Below, in pieces: positions 54,632 to 64,000 of a stretch of 64,000 nucleotides of DNA. The notes below the pieces were generated by a model. The model saw only the letters and a program-made list of their open reading frames with translations, was not told the origin of the DNA and searched no databases. How positions within the stretch are numbered: the first letter of the stretch is position 1; each line of letters begins with the position of its first letter. The stretch spans positions 1,860,001-1,924,000 of the forward strand of contig JANBVO010000001.1 in assembly GCA_030052745.1 (NCBI GenBank). Direction: 5' to 3'. The position numbers and the translations under genes are program-made. The DNA comes from Pleurostoma richardsiae. Lineage: Eukaryota > Ascomycota > Sordariomycetes > Calosphaeriales > Pleurostomataceae.

Positions 54632-57325
54632 CGGGTGCTAATGCAAAGGCAGCGAAACACCATGGCAAGATCACGGCGAGACGGGAACGACGGGGAGGAT
54701 CGAGAGGCAGAGAGACGCAGAGAGAGCGACTAACCCACCTTCCATGATCAGGTATACATGTGTACCCCCTACTTCAATTCGTTCCAGCAACGGCGGAGAT
54801 CTCGCGTCACTAGCTTACCAAGGTGCTCAGGGAAGGCAGGAGCGTCAGGGCCACGGTTGGGAAACACTCCCGCCTTCCGTCAGGCAGGAAATAGAGTATG
54901 GAAGGTACCTACCTGACAGTGTATCTGTACCGTCCGGTACCTCTGGCCACCCGGTATAGATCTGCTCATAATGGTGAAGCTGCAAATCAGCAATGCCGGA
55001 CCAGGTGCAGGGTGCACTCACGACCTGGATTTCGCTCGTTGCTCCACCCGAGAACAAAGGAGGCAGGCGTGAAGAATTGTCGACGCGGTGCATGAAGGTA
55101 CTGCCCAAGAGATACGCCTCCATTAATACTTGTGAGGTAGCTATAGTCGGATCTCCGGGCAAGAAGAACCCTATGATGAGACCGCGAACGCTCACGGCCA
55201 GCTGCCAGATGTGGCCATACACTGAGAATGACGATCTCCTCAGAAGGGGAATTTCAGCCGTGCATAGCAAGGAGGTCCCATTGCTGTGAAATACTCTCAG
55301 CCACAGTGCACACTACCTTTGAGGCTCAACATCTGTTGAAGCTGGAGTCGAAAAGCCCAACGACGCCTGACCACCCCATTTCCGGGCAGAGGACGAGATA
55401 GGCATCTAGATACCTACGCTTTAGGGAGAAAGCTAAGGTATGGAGAAACGACTGCGAACTCCTTTTAGCTCGTCCCAGTCAAGTACCTTGTCGACAAAGT
55501 TCGTGGTGCTTGCGATATGCCGTTGCTGAAGCTGACCTTTCAAGAGCTTGAAGCAGGGGGTCTTAGAATCAGCCCCTCAGGGAGTCTCCGAACTTTCATT
55601 TGCGCGAGCTATCGCCGTTGTCAACTAAGAGAGCACACCCGGCCGTATCTCAAAACGTCTCCTTACTCGACTCCTAGACGAAGAAAGAGCAGACCGAATC
55701 ACGCTCCATGGCGTAAGAAGATCCGGGAAAGGAGAGTCGTGACGTCGCAAACCCCCATTTTTGTGCTGACCTTCAAGGACATGCCCGTACGCTGGTCCGT
55801 GGCGACTGAGTACGGCTGCCGGGTGGTGGACCTGTGGCAGCCGGAGACTACCTGCATGACTCAACCTGCTTCTCAGCGTGGACCTAGATATTGGAGCCAG
55901 CGGCCGTGAGAAAGCATCAAGAGTTTGGCCGGCAGGGTCAACTACCCGTGCCTGATGATAGGGAAGTTTGTAACCCCAGCACGAAAGGTACCTAAGGTAG
56001 GTAGGTAGTATAGGAAGCGTGACTTCAACAGGATAGGCGGCGAAGCCCTAGACCGAAATCTGCCTGTCAGGAAACGATCCGAGCCGAATCGGCAGCGGGA
56101 TGTTCCTTGCACGGATCGGCCGTTTGTTCTACTACGTACCTGAACGAGCGCAGACGGTATATCCCGGGTGATGCATGCAGCGGCGGCTGCGAGGCGGGAT
56201 GGCTGCGTCAGGGATTTCGCACCGCTCGAAGCGTGTAGTATTACTGCCAGTTCCCTGGGCGGAATCATTATGTGTCCTCTGCAACCATAAGCTGATTCCT
56301 GCCTGCACTGGCTTGCGCATGCAAAATAGGATCGGCTGGAGCTTGGGCGGACAATTAGGCCACGAGCAGGCACCCGCCAGCGGGAAGGGTAAGGCGAGGG
56401 CAAGCTGTGATCAGAGCGAGCCTAGCTTGGCGTAACAGTCCACCTCTCATATAATAAGCTCGTCCAGCTACCTGCACCAATTACCTTATATACCTTTTAC
56501 GACACTCCTAACTATTGGGGGACTTCCACAAGAGGGACACACTCCTAAAGGTGTGCGTTAGTTCCTTCTACAGCTTCCTGGTAATAGGTACCCATCCCTG
56601 TGGATCTCTTCTATATCTAGAAGTCGGGAGTGACGACATGTAAGCCGAGCAGGGTGCGTGCTCAACGACCTCGTGGCGGAAGGAGTGGCGTGCAACAGAC
56701 CACAGGTATCACCTACACTACTAAGTTAATGTGAACGTTAGCTTGAGAACGGGTAAGCTCCTTCTAAGAATAAGGACAATAATAGTGCAAGGCGGCAAAT
56801 GGTCCGAGAAAGAGTTGATTAATGATCCGGCGCCATACCGCAAAGAATTGCACCACCGCGACTGCTTTCTCCGTCAGCCTCCGTGTGTCGTTTTGGGGTG
56901 CGTGGCCGCCGACCTTTGCCCCTCAGTGAGGCTACATAGAGTGGTAAGTTGAGGTCAGGGATGGACTGATAGACGCCGTGGGCCAACGGGGAGAGGGACG
57001 ACCCCTGAATCTGGGCTTATCGATCATCTACTACGTACCTGTAGGTAGGTATCTCTGGTAGCAAACAACTAGCGGAGATACATTGCTCAGCCTCGCCCAC
57101 GTACAGATCAGCGGGCCCCCTTTCGGTGCGGCGGTGCCAAGAACCTTCCCCAGGCCGTCCCTGGTAGAAGACACCTGTCCAGAAATGCTGCGGCAACCGC
57201 CCCCCCAATACCCGTATAACCGCAGCTTAGAAATTCATGGCGATAAACTTAACTAGACCCTCGACCATTCCACCGCAGCCGCCGCCTTTCAGCTTCTCGG
57301 ACAAAGCTGTGCCCGGAACCACTGG

Positions 57326-57341
57326 CCAATTCCTCATAAAA
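57326..57341 (+). promoter_or_regulatory. PDI1 core promoter elements
   Basis: CCAAT at 57326-57330 and a TATA-like ATAAAA at 57336-57341 precede a long CT-rich tract (about 57360-57430) typical of highly expressed fungal genes. The order suggests transcription starts near 57370-57430. Confidence 0.5.
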
Positions 57342-57448
57342 GGCCACCTCTTCACGTCGCGCCAGCATCCCTTCTTCGCCTGATTCGACTTCATTCACTT
57401 CTCTTCGCCTCTTCTTCTTTTGTCGTTATCTTCAGGTGCATTAAACAG

Positions 57449-57637
57449 GTACGTACGCTGCTGCGATAAGACTCCAAAACAGCTCCGCTCCCTGCCTCCT
57501 CTCATTCTCCCTGCACAACCACCAGCTTGCCCCCCCTCTCCCTGCGAGAGCGCGCATTTTGCCATCGAGGTTGTTATAACAACTTGGACAGCCTGCATTC
57601 AGCCCGTGACTTAATACTGACTCCTACTCCTGCCCAG
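57449..57637 (+). other. probable 5' UTR intron of PDI1
   Basis: A GTACGT donor at 57449 and a CTGCCCAG acceptor ending at 57637, with a CTGAC branch-like site near 57617, fit a 189-base leader intron. The spliced leader would end about 15 bases before the ATG. Confidence 0.5.
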
Positions 57638-57652
57638 GTTATTTGAGTCAAG

Positions 57653-59286
57653 ATGCACACTGCACAGAAGCTTGCTTTCGGCCTGCTCGCAGCCGCGGCA
57701 GTCGCCTCTGCCTCAGACGTCACCCAGCTCAAGAAGGACACGTTCGACGACTTCATCAAGACCAACGATATCGTGCTGGCAGAATGTAAGCCGCTGGGAT
57801 TCTTTTGAAGAGCCTTCTGTGTTTGTCTCGCTAATTGCCCGCGTCTAGTCTTCGCGCCATGGTGCGGTCACTGCAAGGCCCTCGCCCCAGAATATGAGGA
57901 AGCTGCCACTTCGTTGAAAGAGAAGAACATCAAGCTCGCCAAGGTTGACTGCACAGAGGACTCGGACCTGTGCCAGCAATATGGCGTCGAGGGCTACCCC
58001 ACCCTCAAGGTCTTCCGTGGCCCCGAGAACATCACTCCCTACAAGGGCCAGCGGAAAGCTGCTGCGTAAGTCTCAGACCCGATGGCCTCCAAATGCAGGA
58101 TCCACGCGACTAACATACACTCGCGTGCAGCATCACATCCTACATGGTCAAGCAGTCATTACCCGCCGTTTCCCTCTTGACCAAGGACTCGCTCGAGGAC
58201 TTCAAGAAGGCTGACAAGGTTGTGCTTGTCGCGTACTTCGATGCCTCTGACAAGGCATCCAACGAGACCTTCACCAAGGTCGCTGAGAAGCTCCGTGACA
58301 ACTACCCCTTCGGCGCTAGCAGCGACGCTGCCCTGGCCGAGGCCGAGGGTGTCAAGGCTCCCGCCGTCGTTCTGTACAAGGACTTCGACGAGGGCAAGAC
58401 TGTCTTCACTGACAAGTTCGACGTCGAGGCCATTGAGAAGTTTGCCAAGACGGCAGCCACTCCCCTGATCGGCGAGGTTGGCCCTGACACCTACTCCGAT
58501 TACATGTCTGCCGGCATTCCTCTGGCGTACATCTTCGCCGAGACCCCTGAGGAGCGTAAGGAACTTAGCGATGCCATCAAACCCATTGCTGAGAAGCACC
58601 GCGGCGTGATCAACTTCGCTACCATTGACGCCAAGCAGTTCGGTGCCCACGCCGGCAACCTGAACCTGAAGGGCGATAAGTTCCCCGCCTTTGCCATCCA
58701 GGAGACTGTTAAGAACCAGAAGTTCCCCTTCGACCAGGACAAGGAGATCACTCACGATGATATTGCCGTCTTTGTTGAGGAGTTCGTCTCCGGCAAGCTC
58801 GAGCCTAGCATCAAGTCTGAGCCTATCCCCGAGACCCAGGAGGGGCCTGTTACCGTGGTCGTCGCCAAGAGCTACAACGACATTGTCCTGGATGACAACA
58901 AGGACGTCCTCATTGAGTTCTACGCTCCGTGGTGTGGCCACTGCAAGGCGCTGGCTCCCAAGTATGAGGAGCTTGCCGATCTCTATGCCAGCTCCCAGTT
59001 CAAGGACAAGGTCGTGATTGCCAAGATTGATGCCACCGCCAACGATGTCCCTGATGAGATCCAGGGCTTCCCCACCATCAAGCTGTACCCTGCCGGTGCC
59101 AAGGACCAGCCCGTCACCTACAGCGGCGCGCGCACCGTCGAGGATCTGATCAAGTTCATTGCTGAGAACGGCAAGTACAAGGCGGAGGTTTCTGACGCTG
59201 AGGAGGTTGAGACCCCTGTCGCTCCTGCGGCGACGGAGACGAAGACTGAGGAGGCCAAGGAGACAGAGATTCACGATGAGCTCTAG
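57653..59286 (+). CDS. PDI1: protein disulfide isomerase
   Basis: Three exons, 57653-57785, 57849-58065 and 58131-59286, give 501 residues. A signal peptide (about 1-20, [20 protein letters not shown]) precedes four thioredoxin folds in a-b-b'-a' order. The active sites are FAPWCGHC (C50/C53) and FYAPWCGHC (C385/C388). An acidic tail with Glu/Thr/Ala ends in the ER-retention signal HDEL. It oxidises, reduces and isomerises disulfides of secretory proteins and works with Ero1. Exon junctions lie just before the first FAPWCGHC and before SYMVKQ. Its length and architecture are standard. PDI genes are normally induced by the unfolded-protein response; I did not identify a clear response element. 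Codon use is strongly biased, as expected for high expression. Confidence 0.98.
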
Positions 59287-59827
59287 AGGAGTTAAATAAT
59301 GCCGGGAGGAAGGATGGAGTATTTCTCTACGCTTGTATCACTTCTAGCACCCCTTTGAGACAGCAGCACTCGGTAAGTGCTGCATTGTTGTGTTGTATGC
59401 TGGCTTAAGCAAAGGGTTTGGGGACATGCGGACATGGAATCAAAATACCTCGTTTTGTGTTCCCGGGAATCAGTCAGATTGGGCAATCAAGAAAAGTAAA
59501 ATCACACACTCTCTCTCTTGTCGCATGCCGTGATGAGTGTCTTTATCAACCAGCCGTTATTAGTTCATGTTATCCTGTTAGGGACACATCGTCGGAACTC
59601 GGAAGTGAGTGTTGCGCTGTTGCCCCTCAGAACTGGCTGACATAAGGCACCTAGCCGGCATTCGCTGTGTTCTGATTGGCTGCAGCTGTCCTCTTTGTAC
59701 CTTCATCTGCTCCTGACCAAGCAAACAGGTCCGGCCCAAAGCTACCCGGAACCTCTCTCTCCAAGCACTTCCGACGTCCGACACCCTTCCTCTCACCTCC
59801 AACAACGGTAACCACAAACCACCCCCA
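59287..59827. other. intergenic, PDI1 3' end and next promoter
   Basis: 541 bases between two plus-strand genes. An inverted CCAAT box (ATTGG, 59675-59679) lies about 150 bases upstream of the next ATG, followed by a CT-rich stretch around 59750-59800. Confidence 0.5.
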
Positions 59828-60435
59828 ATGGCTTCCAGATTAGTCTCATCGGGGGCGCGAGCCCTCTCGACCCCTCTCTCCGCCGCAGCGACCCGATCCT
59901 TCCAGACCTCGGCGCGACTGCTCGATGCCGCCCCCGCGGCTCCCCTGCCGGCTCGGAAACCCATGGGCGCCTTCCGCGGCGGGTGCGTATCCCCAATGCT
60001 AGATCTTGCCGTTGATGGCTGTGAAGCTTGAAACTGACCATTGACCTGACATTAGACTGTTTGGCTTCCTGCTCGGCTCGACACTCGCCGGCGGTGGCGT
60101 CTACTACTACGTCCTGCAAGAGTACAAGTCGGCGAACGAGCTGCTGACCGAGGATATCTACGTGCGTCTCTCCCCAGGCCTCTCCCGCTGGGCCACTCTC
60201 GTTGTTTCTCCTCCACGCTTTACTTCTGTTGCTGTCACGACTTCTCACGAGTGTCAGATGACATTGCCCGTCTCTCCCGCTCTCCTGCGCATGGTCTGAA
60301 ACGGCAAAGTTACTGATGGTACGCTAACACTCCACTCCGCAACAACAGGCCCTCCAAGCCGCGACGCAGAAGATGAGCAACTACCTCACGACGCTGGAGG
60401 AGAAGATAGATGACGTGCAGCGGAAGAAGAAATAA
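59828..60435 (+). CDS. small mitochondrial-type membrane protein, 115 aa
   Basis: Three exons, 59828-59982, 60056-60161 and 60349-60435, give 115 residues. The start is an amphipathic, Arg/Ser/Ala-rich sequence without acidic residues (MASRLVSSGARALS...RSFQTSARLL), a typical mitochondrial presequence with a likely cleavage site near SARLLDAA. A glycine-rich membrane segment (LFGFLLGSTLAGGGVYYYVL, about 53-72) and a helix (EYKSANELLTEDIYALQAAT...YLTTLEEKIDDVQRKKK) that could form a coiled coil follow. This layout suggests an inner-membrane protein with a short coiled coil in one aqueous compartment. I do not recognise a named family and give no function. All junctions keep frame, and the splice sites are good. 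Confidence 0.8.
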
Positions 60436-61155
60436 GGAGAGAGGGCTCTCTGTGTCCATTGCGTGGGAAGAGCTGAGCTGTTGATCGAGCTGGTACATAC
60501 GTCATCGGCAAGGTTTGGATGAGGGAAAATGGAACCGAGGTTGTACAATATCTGGCACGGACGGGACGCCTGTTTTTCCTTGTCTGTAATGACTCCGAAA
60601 TGCATTGTTTGTCTTCAGCAAGCAGTTGTGTATTTCCGTCCTTTTGAGGGAGAAAAGAAGTGAAGGTTCGCGATCTCAGTCAGCTCCCCCGGCTAAGGCC
60701 AGAGGAAGCTCTTGTGCCATGTGACCCCTTTTGCGCATTATGCCAGTGAAGATGACGATGAGAGATTGTGACAGCGGTTCTTATTCGCATCTCTGCAGAT
60801 GCATTTACGTCTCCTTTTTTTTAATTGTAGTCGGCGCAGCTGCAGGACACTGCACATCCAACAGGCCACACAAACACCCTCGGCAAACCCCAGCGTCTCG
60901 AGTCCGGGGATGTGGAGAGTGGAGGTGACGCTGGCCCGCAAATCACCGGCCGACGAACCAAGCTGCCTAAGCCAAACCACTCACTACCAAATCTTTTGCG
61001 CATCCTCTAAAATCTTCCAAAAGAAACTGTACAGCAAATATATCTCTACAACGCATCCGACACCTACGCTCCGGTTGCCCGCAGGACCCGAACTCGAGGA
61101 GCCTCAAACGGGGAAGTGGAGGGTGAGAAAGAAGAAGAGTCAGCGCATCAGCAGG
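60436..61155. other. intergenic, no gene seen
   Basis: 720 bases between two plus-strand genes. It holds the 3' end of the mitochondrial-type gene and the promoter of VPS71. No motif stands out. Confidence 0.5.
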
Positions 61156-62255
61156 ATGAACAACTTCGGCGTCATCGAGGTGGCCAGCACCCGGACGACC
61201 CACGCCCCGGGCTGGGCCTACGTGCCGGACACGACGGGCGTCCCGCACCAGCAGCAGCTCACGAGCCGCAAGCGCGGCGCCCGCGGCCAGGGCGCCGCGC
61301 TCAGCCTGTCGGACGTGTCGGCGCGGCACGACGCGCGCGTCCAGAAGGAGATCGAGCTGCTGAGCCGGGACAGCCACCGCGAGGCGAACATACCCGTGCC
61401 GCCCAAGGCCGGCGGGACTAGAGGTGGGTTTTTTTGCTCTGTTTCCACTACGATGCCCTCAGTGGATGCCGTCATCGTGTTGTTTTCTCCTCCTTGTGGG
61501 GAGGGCATGGCAGGTGGGATGGGCAAGATGAACCTAGTTGCTGACGTGCAATAGCCCAGGGCAAGCACACGCCCAACGTGCGCAAGATCCTCGCTTCGCA
61601 GAAGACCTTCGCCAACCACCTCGACGACTACGAGGCCCTCCTCGCGCAGGAGAGCAGCGGCACCACGGGCCACCCCAACCAGTACACCGCCAGCCGCGCC
61701 GCTGCCGCCGCGGCAGCACAGCCGACCCCGCCACCAGCTGCGTCATCTTCCTCCTCTTCCAAGCGCTCCGCGGCAGCAGGCGCACATACTCGAGCACCAC
61801 CACCGCCCACAACCCCTCTCAAGACAGAAGACGCCAGCAACGACGACGTCCCCATGCCCGACGCCCCCTCTGCTGCTGCTCCCGCCGCTCAGCCTCCCCC
61901 GCCCTCCATCATCCTCGCGGGCCCCAGGTCCACCATCCTGACGCCCTACGCCAACGCGCCGCCCCCGCTGCCCGGCGACGGCGACCCCCTGCTGGAGTCG
62001 TGGGTGCCGCCGCCGCCGACGGACGACGAGCTGCGCGCGCTGGTGGCGGCCCCGCCGCTCAGCTACGACCAGGCGCGTGGGGTGTGGGGCCAGCAGGGGG
62101 AGGGGGGAGGGGGAGGGCCCCGGAGGAGGAGATACTTCTGCGAGGTGTGCGGGTACTGGGGGCGGGTGCGGTGCATGAAGTGCGGGACGAGGGTGTGCGC
62201 GCTGGATTGTCTGGAGGTGCACCGGGAGGAGTGCGTTACGAGGTATGGGCTTTAG
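61156..62255 (+). CDS. VPS71: SWR1-complex subunit VPS71 (HIT zinc finger)
   Basis: Two exons, 61156-61423 and 61555-62255, give 322 residues. The N-terminal half has the conserved VPS71/ZNHIT1 region (HTPNVRKILASQKTFANHLD and DYEALLAQE). A low-complexity Ala/Pro/Ser spacer (about 130-215) follows, and the last 40 residues form a HIT zinc finger: FCEVCGYWGRVRCMKCGTRV, then CALDC, H and C, all eight metal ligands present. VPS71 (Swc6; human ZNHIT1) is part of SWR1, which exchanges H2A for H2A.Z in chromatin. It is longer than animal ZNHIT1 (154 residues) because of the spacer. I chose the ATG at 61156 because the frame further upstream is basic, motif-free leader-like sequence. Confidence 0.92.
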
Positions 62256-62838
62256 GGGAAGGAATAACGGAAGGGGTATGGGTATTTGCGGTTGGCATCG
62301 GGCTGCTCCAGTATCAAGGAGGCCCTCGATAATCTCTGATGCTTACCTAGACGTCCACAACTGGCTCTGGAGGGCGTATGTGTGATAGGGGTCTTTGACA
62401 TCAGGCGTTCCGTGAGAAAGGATATGATACCCAGGAATTTGATAGGCATACTTTCATGGCAGTACAATATTCTATGTGGCCAATGCCCGACTTTTGTTCT
62501 CACGGGCCCCCAAGACAAGGCGGACGCAGTGAGATGTCAGGGACAGCCAGCGTGGTCGCCGGCTGCTTCGATTGATATATGTGAGCCTTCTGTAAGCGTG
62601 TATGTACTGAGCTCGGAGTCTCGATGGCTATGTTTTGTACAATATCCAGCTCGGAAGGAGGTTGATCCTGCCACCCTCTTCATCCGATATCAACACACAC
62701 AAGGGGAACTGAACGCCTCGAGGAACTCGCCAGCCTTTTCTAACCATACAGTTTCGAGAATCCAAAGGAGCGCAACCCGCGACTGTGGTGCCTCTGGCTC
62801 CCACGTCGAAAAACACAACACCACGGAGGAATACTGTT
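62256..62838. other. convergent 3' flanks
   Basis: 583 bases between the 3' ends of VPS71 (+) and the secreted-protein gene (-). No supported feature. Confidence 0.5.
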
Positions 62839-63375
62839 TCAAGGGTTCTGGAGCGTGAAGCTGACGTCGCCCGTGCTCGCGCCGCCGGCGCACACGCCCT
62901 GCATGCTGCCGGTCGGGCACACGGCGCGGGCGGCGCGCACGCACTGCTCCCAGCGGCCCTTGGAGATGTTGATGGTAGCGCCGCTCTCGACGGCAGCGAG
63001 CGAGAACTGCGCGGTGCCCGACTGGCCCACCGTGGTGGCCGGCGCGCCGCCGCACTTCTCGATGGTCCCGGCGATGCCGCCGCAGATGGAGAGCTCGGCG
63101 ACATTCTGGTCGTGAAAGACGATGTTTCTATACGCGGGTTAGCGGTCATGAGGCTGAAGATTATGAGAAGGGGAGGCGGCCTCTCACTCTTTGCTGTCTA
63201 GGCAGGTGACATCTGAGACGGCGTCGGGGTTGACGGTGGTCGAGGCGCGCATGGCGAGAACTTCGAAGTGTTGCTGAGGGACGTAGACTCGCGGGAAGCC
63301 GCTCGGCATCGCCAGAGAAAGCCTCGCGCTGGCGAGGACCAGTAGGGTCTGGAGCAAGACGTTGAAGGAGAGCAT
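62839..63375 (-). CDS. small secreted cysteine-containing protein
   Basis: Two exons, 63375-63188 and 63127-62839, give 158 residues; the 60-base intron has GTGAGA and TATAG ends and keeps frame. A signal peptide (MLSFNVLLQTLLVLASARLSLA) is followed by a mature protein of about 136 residues with six Cys (in DVTCLD, LSICGG, EKCGG, EQCVRAARAVC and GVCAGG). No membrane segment or GPI signal is seen, and the last residues are polar (TGDVSFTLQNP). It resembles secreted, disulfide-bonded proteins of fungi, some of which are effectors, but I recognise no family. The ATG at 63375 is the only one before the signal peptide. Confidence 0.72.
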
Positions 63376-64000
63376 CTTGGTTGTTGGACTCGGGAGATCT
63401 CTTTCCCCTCAAAACTTCCGGAATCGGCAGGGGACGTGCGGTTTTGAACGTTTGGTTATCGAAGACGTCAGGCGTGTGAAGAAGGGATATTGAAGGAGAA
63501 GGGAGAACTTGGCTTGGCCAAGGGAGACACAGTCTATCAAGAAGCGAATGAATGAATGAATGATCACAGATCTAGTAGCAAGAACCAAAGGGAAGAGAAG
63601 AGCAAGGCTCAAGGGAGATGCTGTTCCTTAGAGAATGGACGAGTCGATAAACTCTCTCGCAGGAGATCAAGAGAAAGGTGGAGAGAGACAAGAGACCGGT
63701 TTCTGCACCGTGGTTTTCTGGACTCGGTCCAGGTCCGTCCGAACTCGACGGCATGGGCACCCTTGACCCTGCGTAACTCTCCAGCCCTTGGCAGGAGGGT
63801 TATTGTAACGGCATTGCTCCGGCACGCCCAAAAGCCGCCATTGAAGAGCCGGGGTTAGCTCCTGGATGGCATGGCAGCCAGCAGGGACAGGGACAACCAG
63901 GGAGGAGGAGCGGGAGGGGCGCGGAGCCACGAGCTCGCTTGAGATCGCTGAAATCCCAGCGCTGGTCAGTCGTGCGGGAACGGAGGCACCCTGGGTGATC
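63376..64000. other. upstream region of the secreted-protein gene
   Basis: 625 bases to the window end. It should contain the promoter of the minus-strand secreted-protein gene. A (GAAT)n microsatellite lies at 63546-63563. Frames to about 100 codons on either strand lack motifs; a gene continuing beyond the window cannot be excluded. Confidence 0.5.
63546..63563. repeat. (GAAT)n microsatellite
   Basis: Four and a half copies of GAAT, about 175 bases upstream of the secreted-protein start codon. Confidence 0.9.

Larger units (their letters stand above)
54632..57652. other. gene-poor divergent upstream region
   Basis: 3 kb between the divergent 1173-residue gene (-) and PDI1 (+). It contains several GGTACC/TAGGTA motifs (54903-54945, 55986-56012, 57041-57050) and an AT-richer part at about 56440-56640. 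Frames up to about 153 codons lack motifs. The last 350 bases form the PDI1 promoter and leader. Confidence 0.5.

Noticed and set aside
58159-59274. 371-codon minus-strand frame
   Set aside because: Exact antisense of PDI1 exon 3. Strong codon bias in PDI1 removes stops from the opposite strand.

Overview
The window is nuclear DNA of a filamentous ascomycete, most likely a Sordariomycete. Protein genes are split by short introns (about 48-107 bp, GTRNGT donors, CTRAY-like branch points, YAG acceptors), codon third positions favour G/C, intergenic DNA is long and pyrimidine-rich, and the gene content is fungal (KAR9, Zn2Cys6 factor, Cu-only SOD, Grh1/GRASP, DopA-type DOP1, DUF202 protein). I support 18 protein genes. 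I saw no rRNA, tRNA, CRISPR array or recognisable transposon.

Layout. 1-17.5 kb: KAR9 (-), an unassigned 617-residue protein (+), a small V-ATPase subunit f / RNAseK-like gene (-), a DUF202 membrane protein (+) and a three-exon Zn2Cys6 regulator (-). 17.5-37.1 kb is gene-poor: about 9.5 kb without a convincing gene, then a four-exon stand-alone molybdenum-cofactor-sulfurase-like PLP enzyme (-), 3.7 kb of empty DNA, a GPI-anchored Cu-only superoxide dismutase (-), and 3.6 kb of empty DNA. 37.1-54.6 kb is a dense housekeeping block: OST2/DAD1 (+), GRASP/Grh1 (-), trimethylguanosine synthase TGS1 (+), the very large DOP1 (-), MON1 (+), and two unassigned, mostly disordered proteins (-). 54.6-57.6 kb is empty. 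57.6-64 kb holds protein disulfide isomerase PDI1 (+), a small mitochondrial-type membrane protein (+), the SWR1-complex subunit VPS71 (+) and a small cysteine-containing secreted protein (-).

How the genes relate. Several act in the endomembrane system: OST2 (N-glycosylation), PDI1 (oxidative folding), GRASP (Golgi and unconventional secretion), DOP1 (endosome-Golgi traffic), MON1 (Rab7/Ypt7 activation) and the V-ATPase f subunit (organelle acidification). DOP1/MON1 and GRASP/TGS1 are divergent pairs with short shared upstream regions; a palindromic CRE-type site lies between DOP1 and MON1. I cannot show co-regulation.

Least explained parts: the isolated PLP enzyme in the gene-poor region, the Ser/Asp repeat inserted inside the TGS1 catalytic domain, the dispersed GGTACC/TAGGTA motifs of intergenic DNA, and four genes without a recognised family. 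Exon boundaries were read by eye from splice signals and reading-frame continuity, so each is a prediction.
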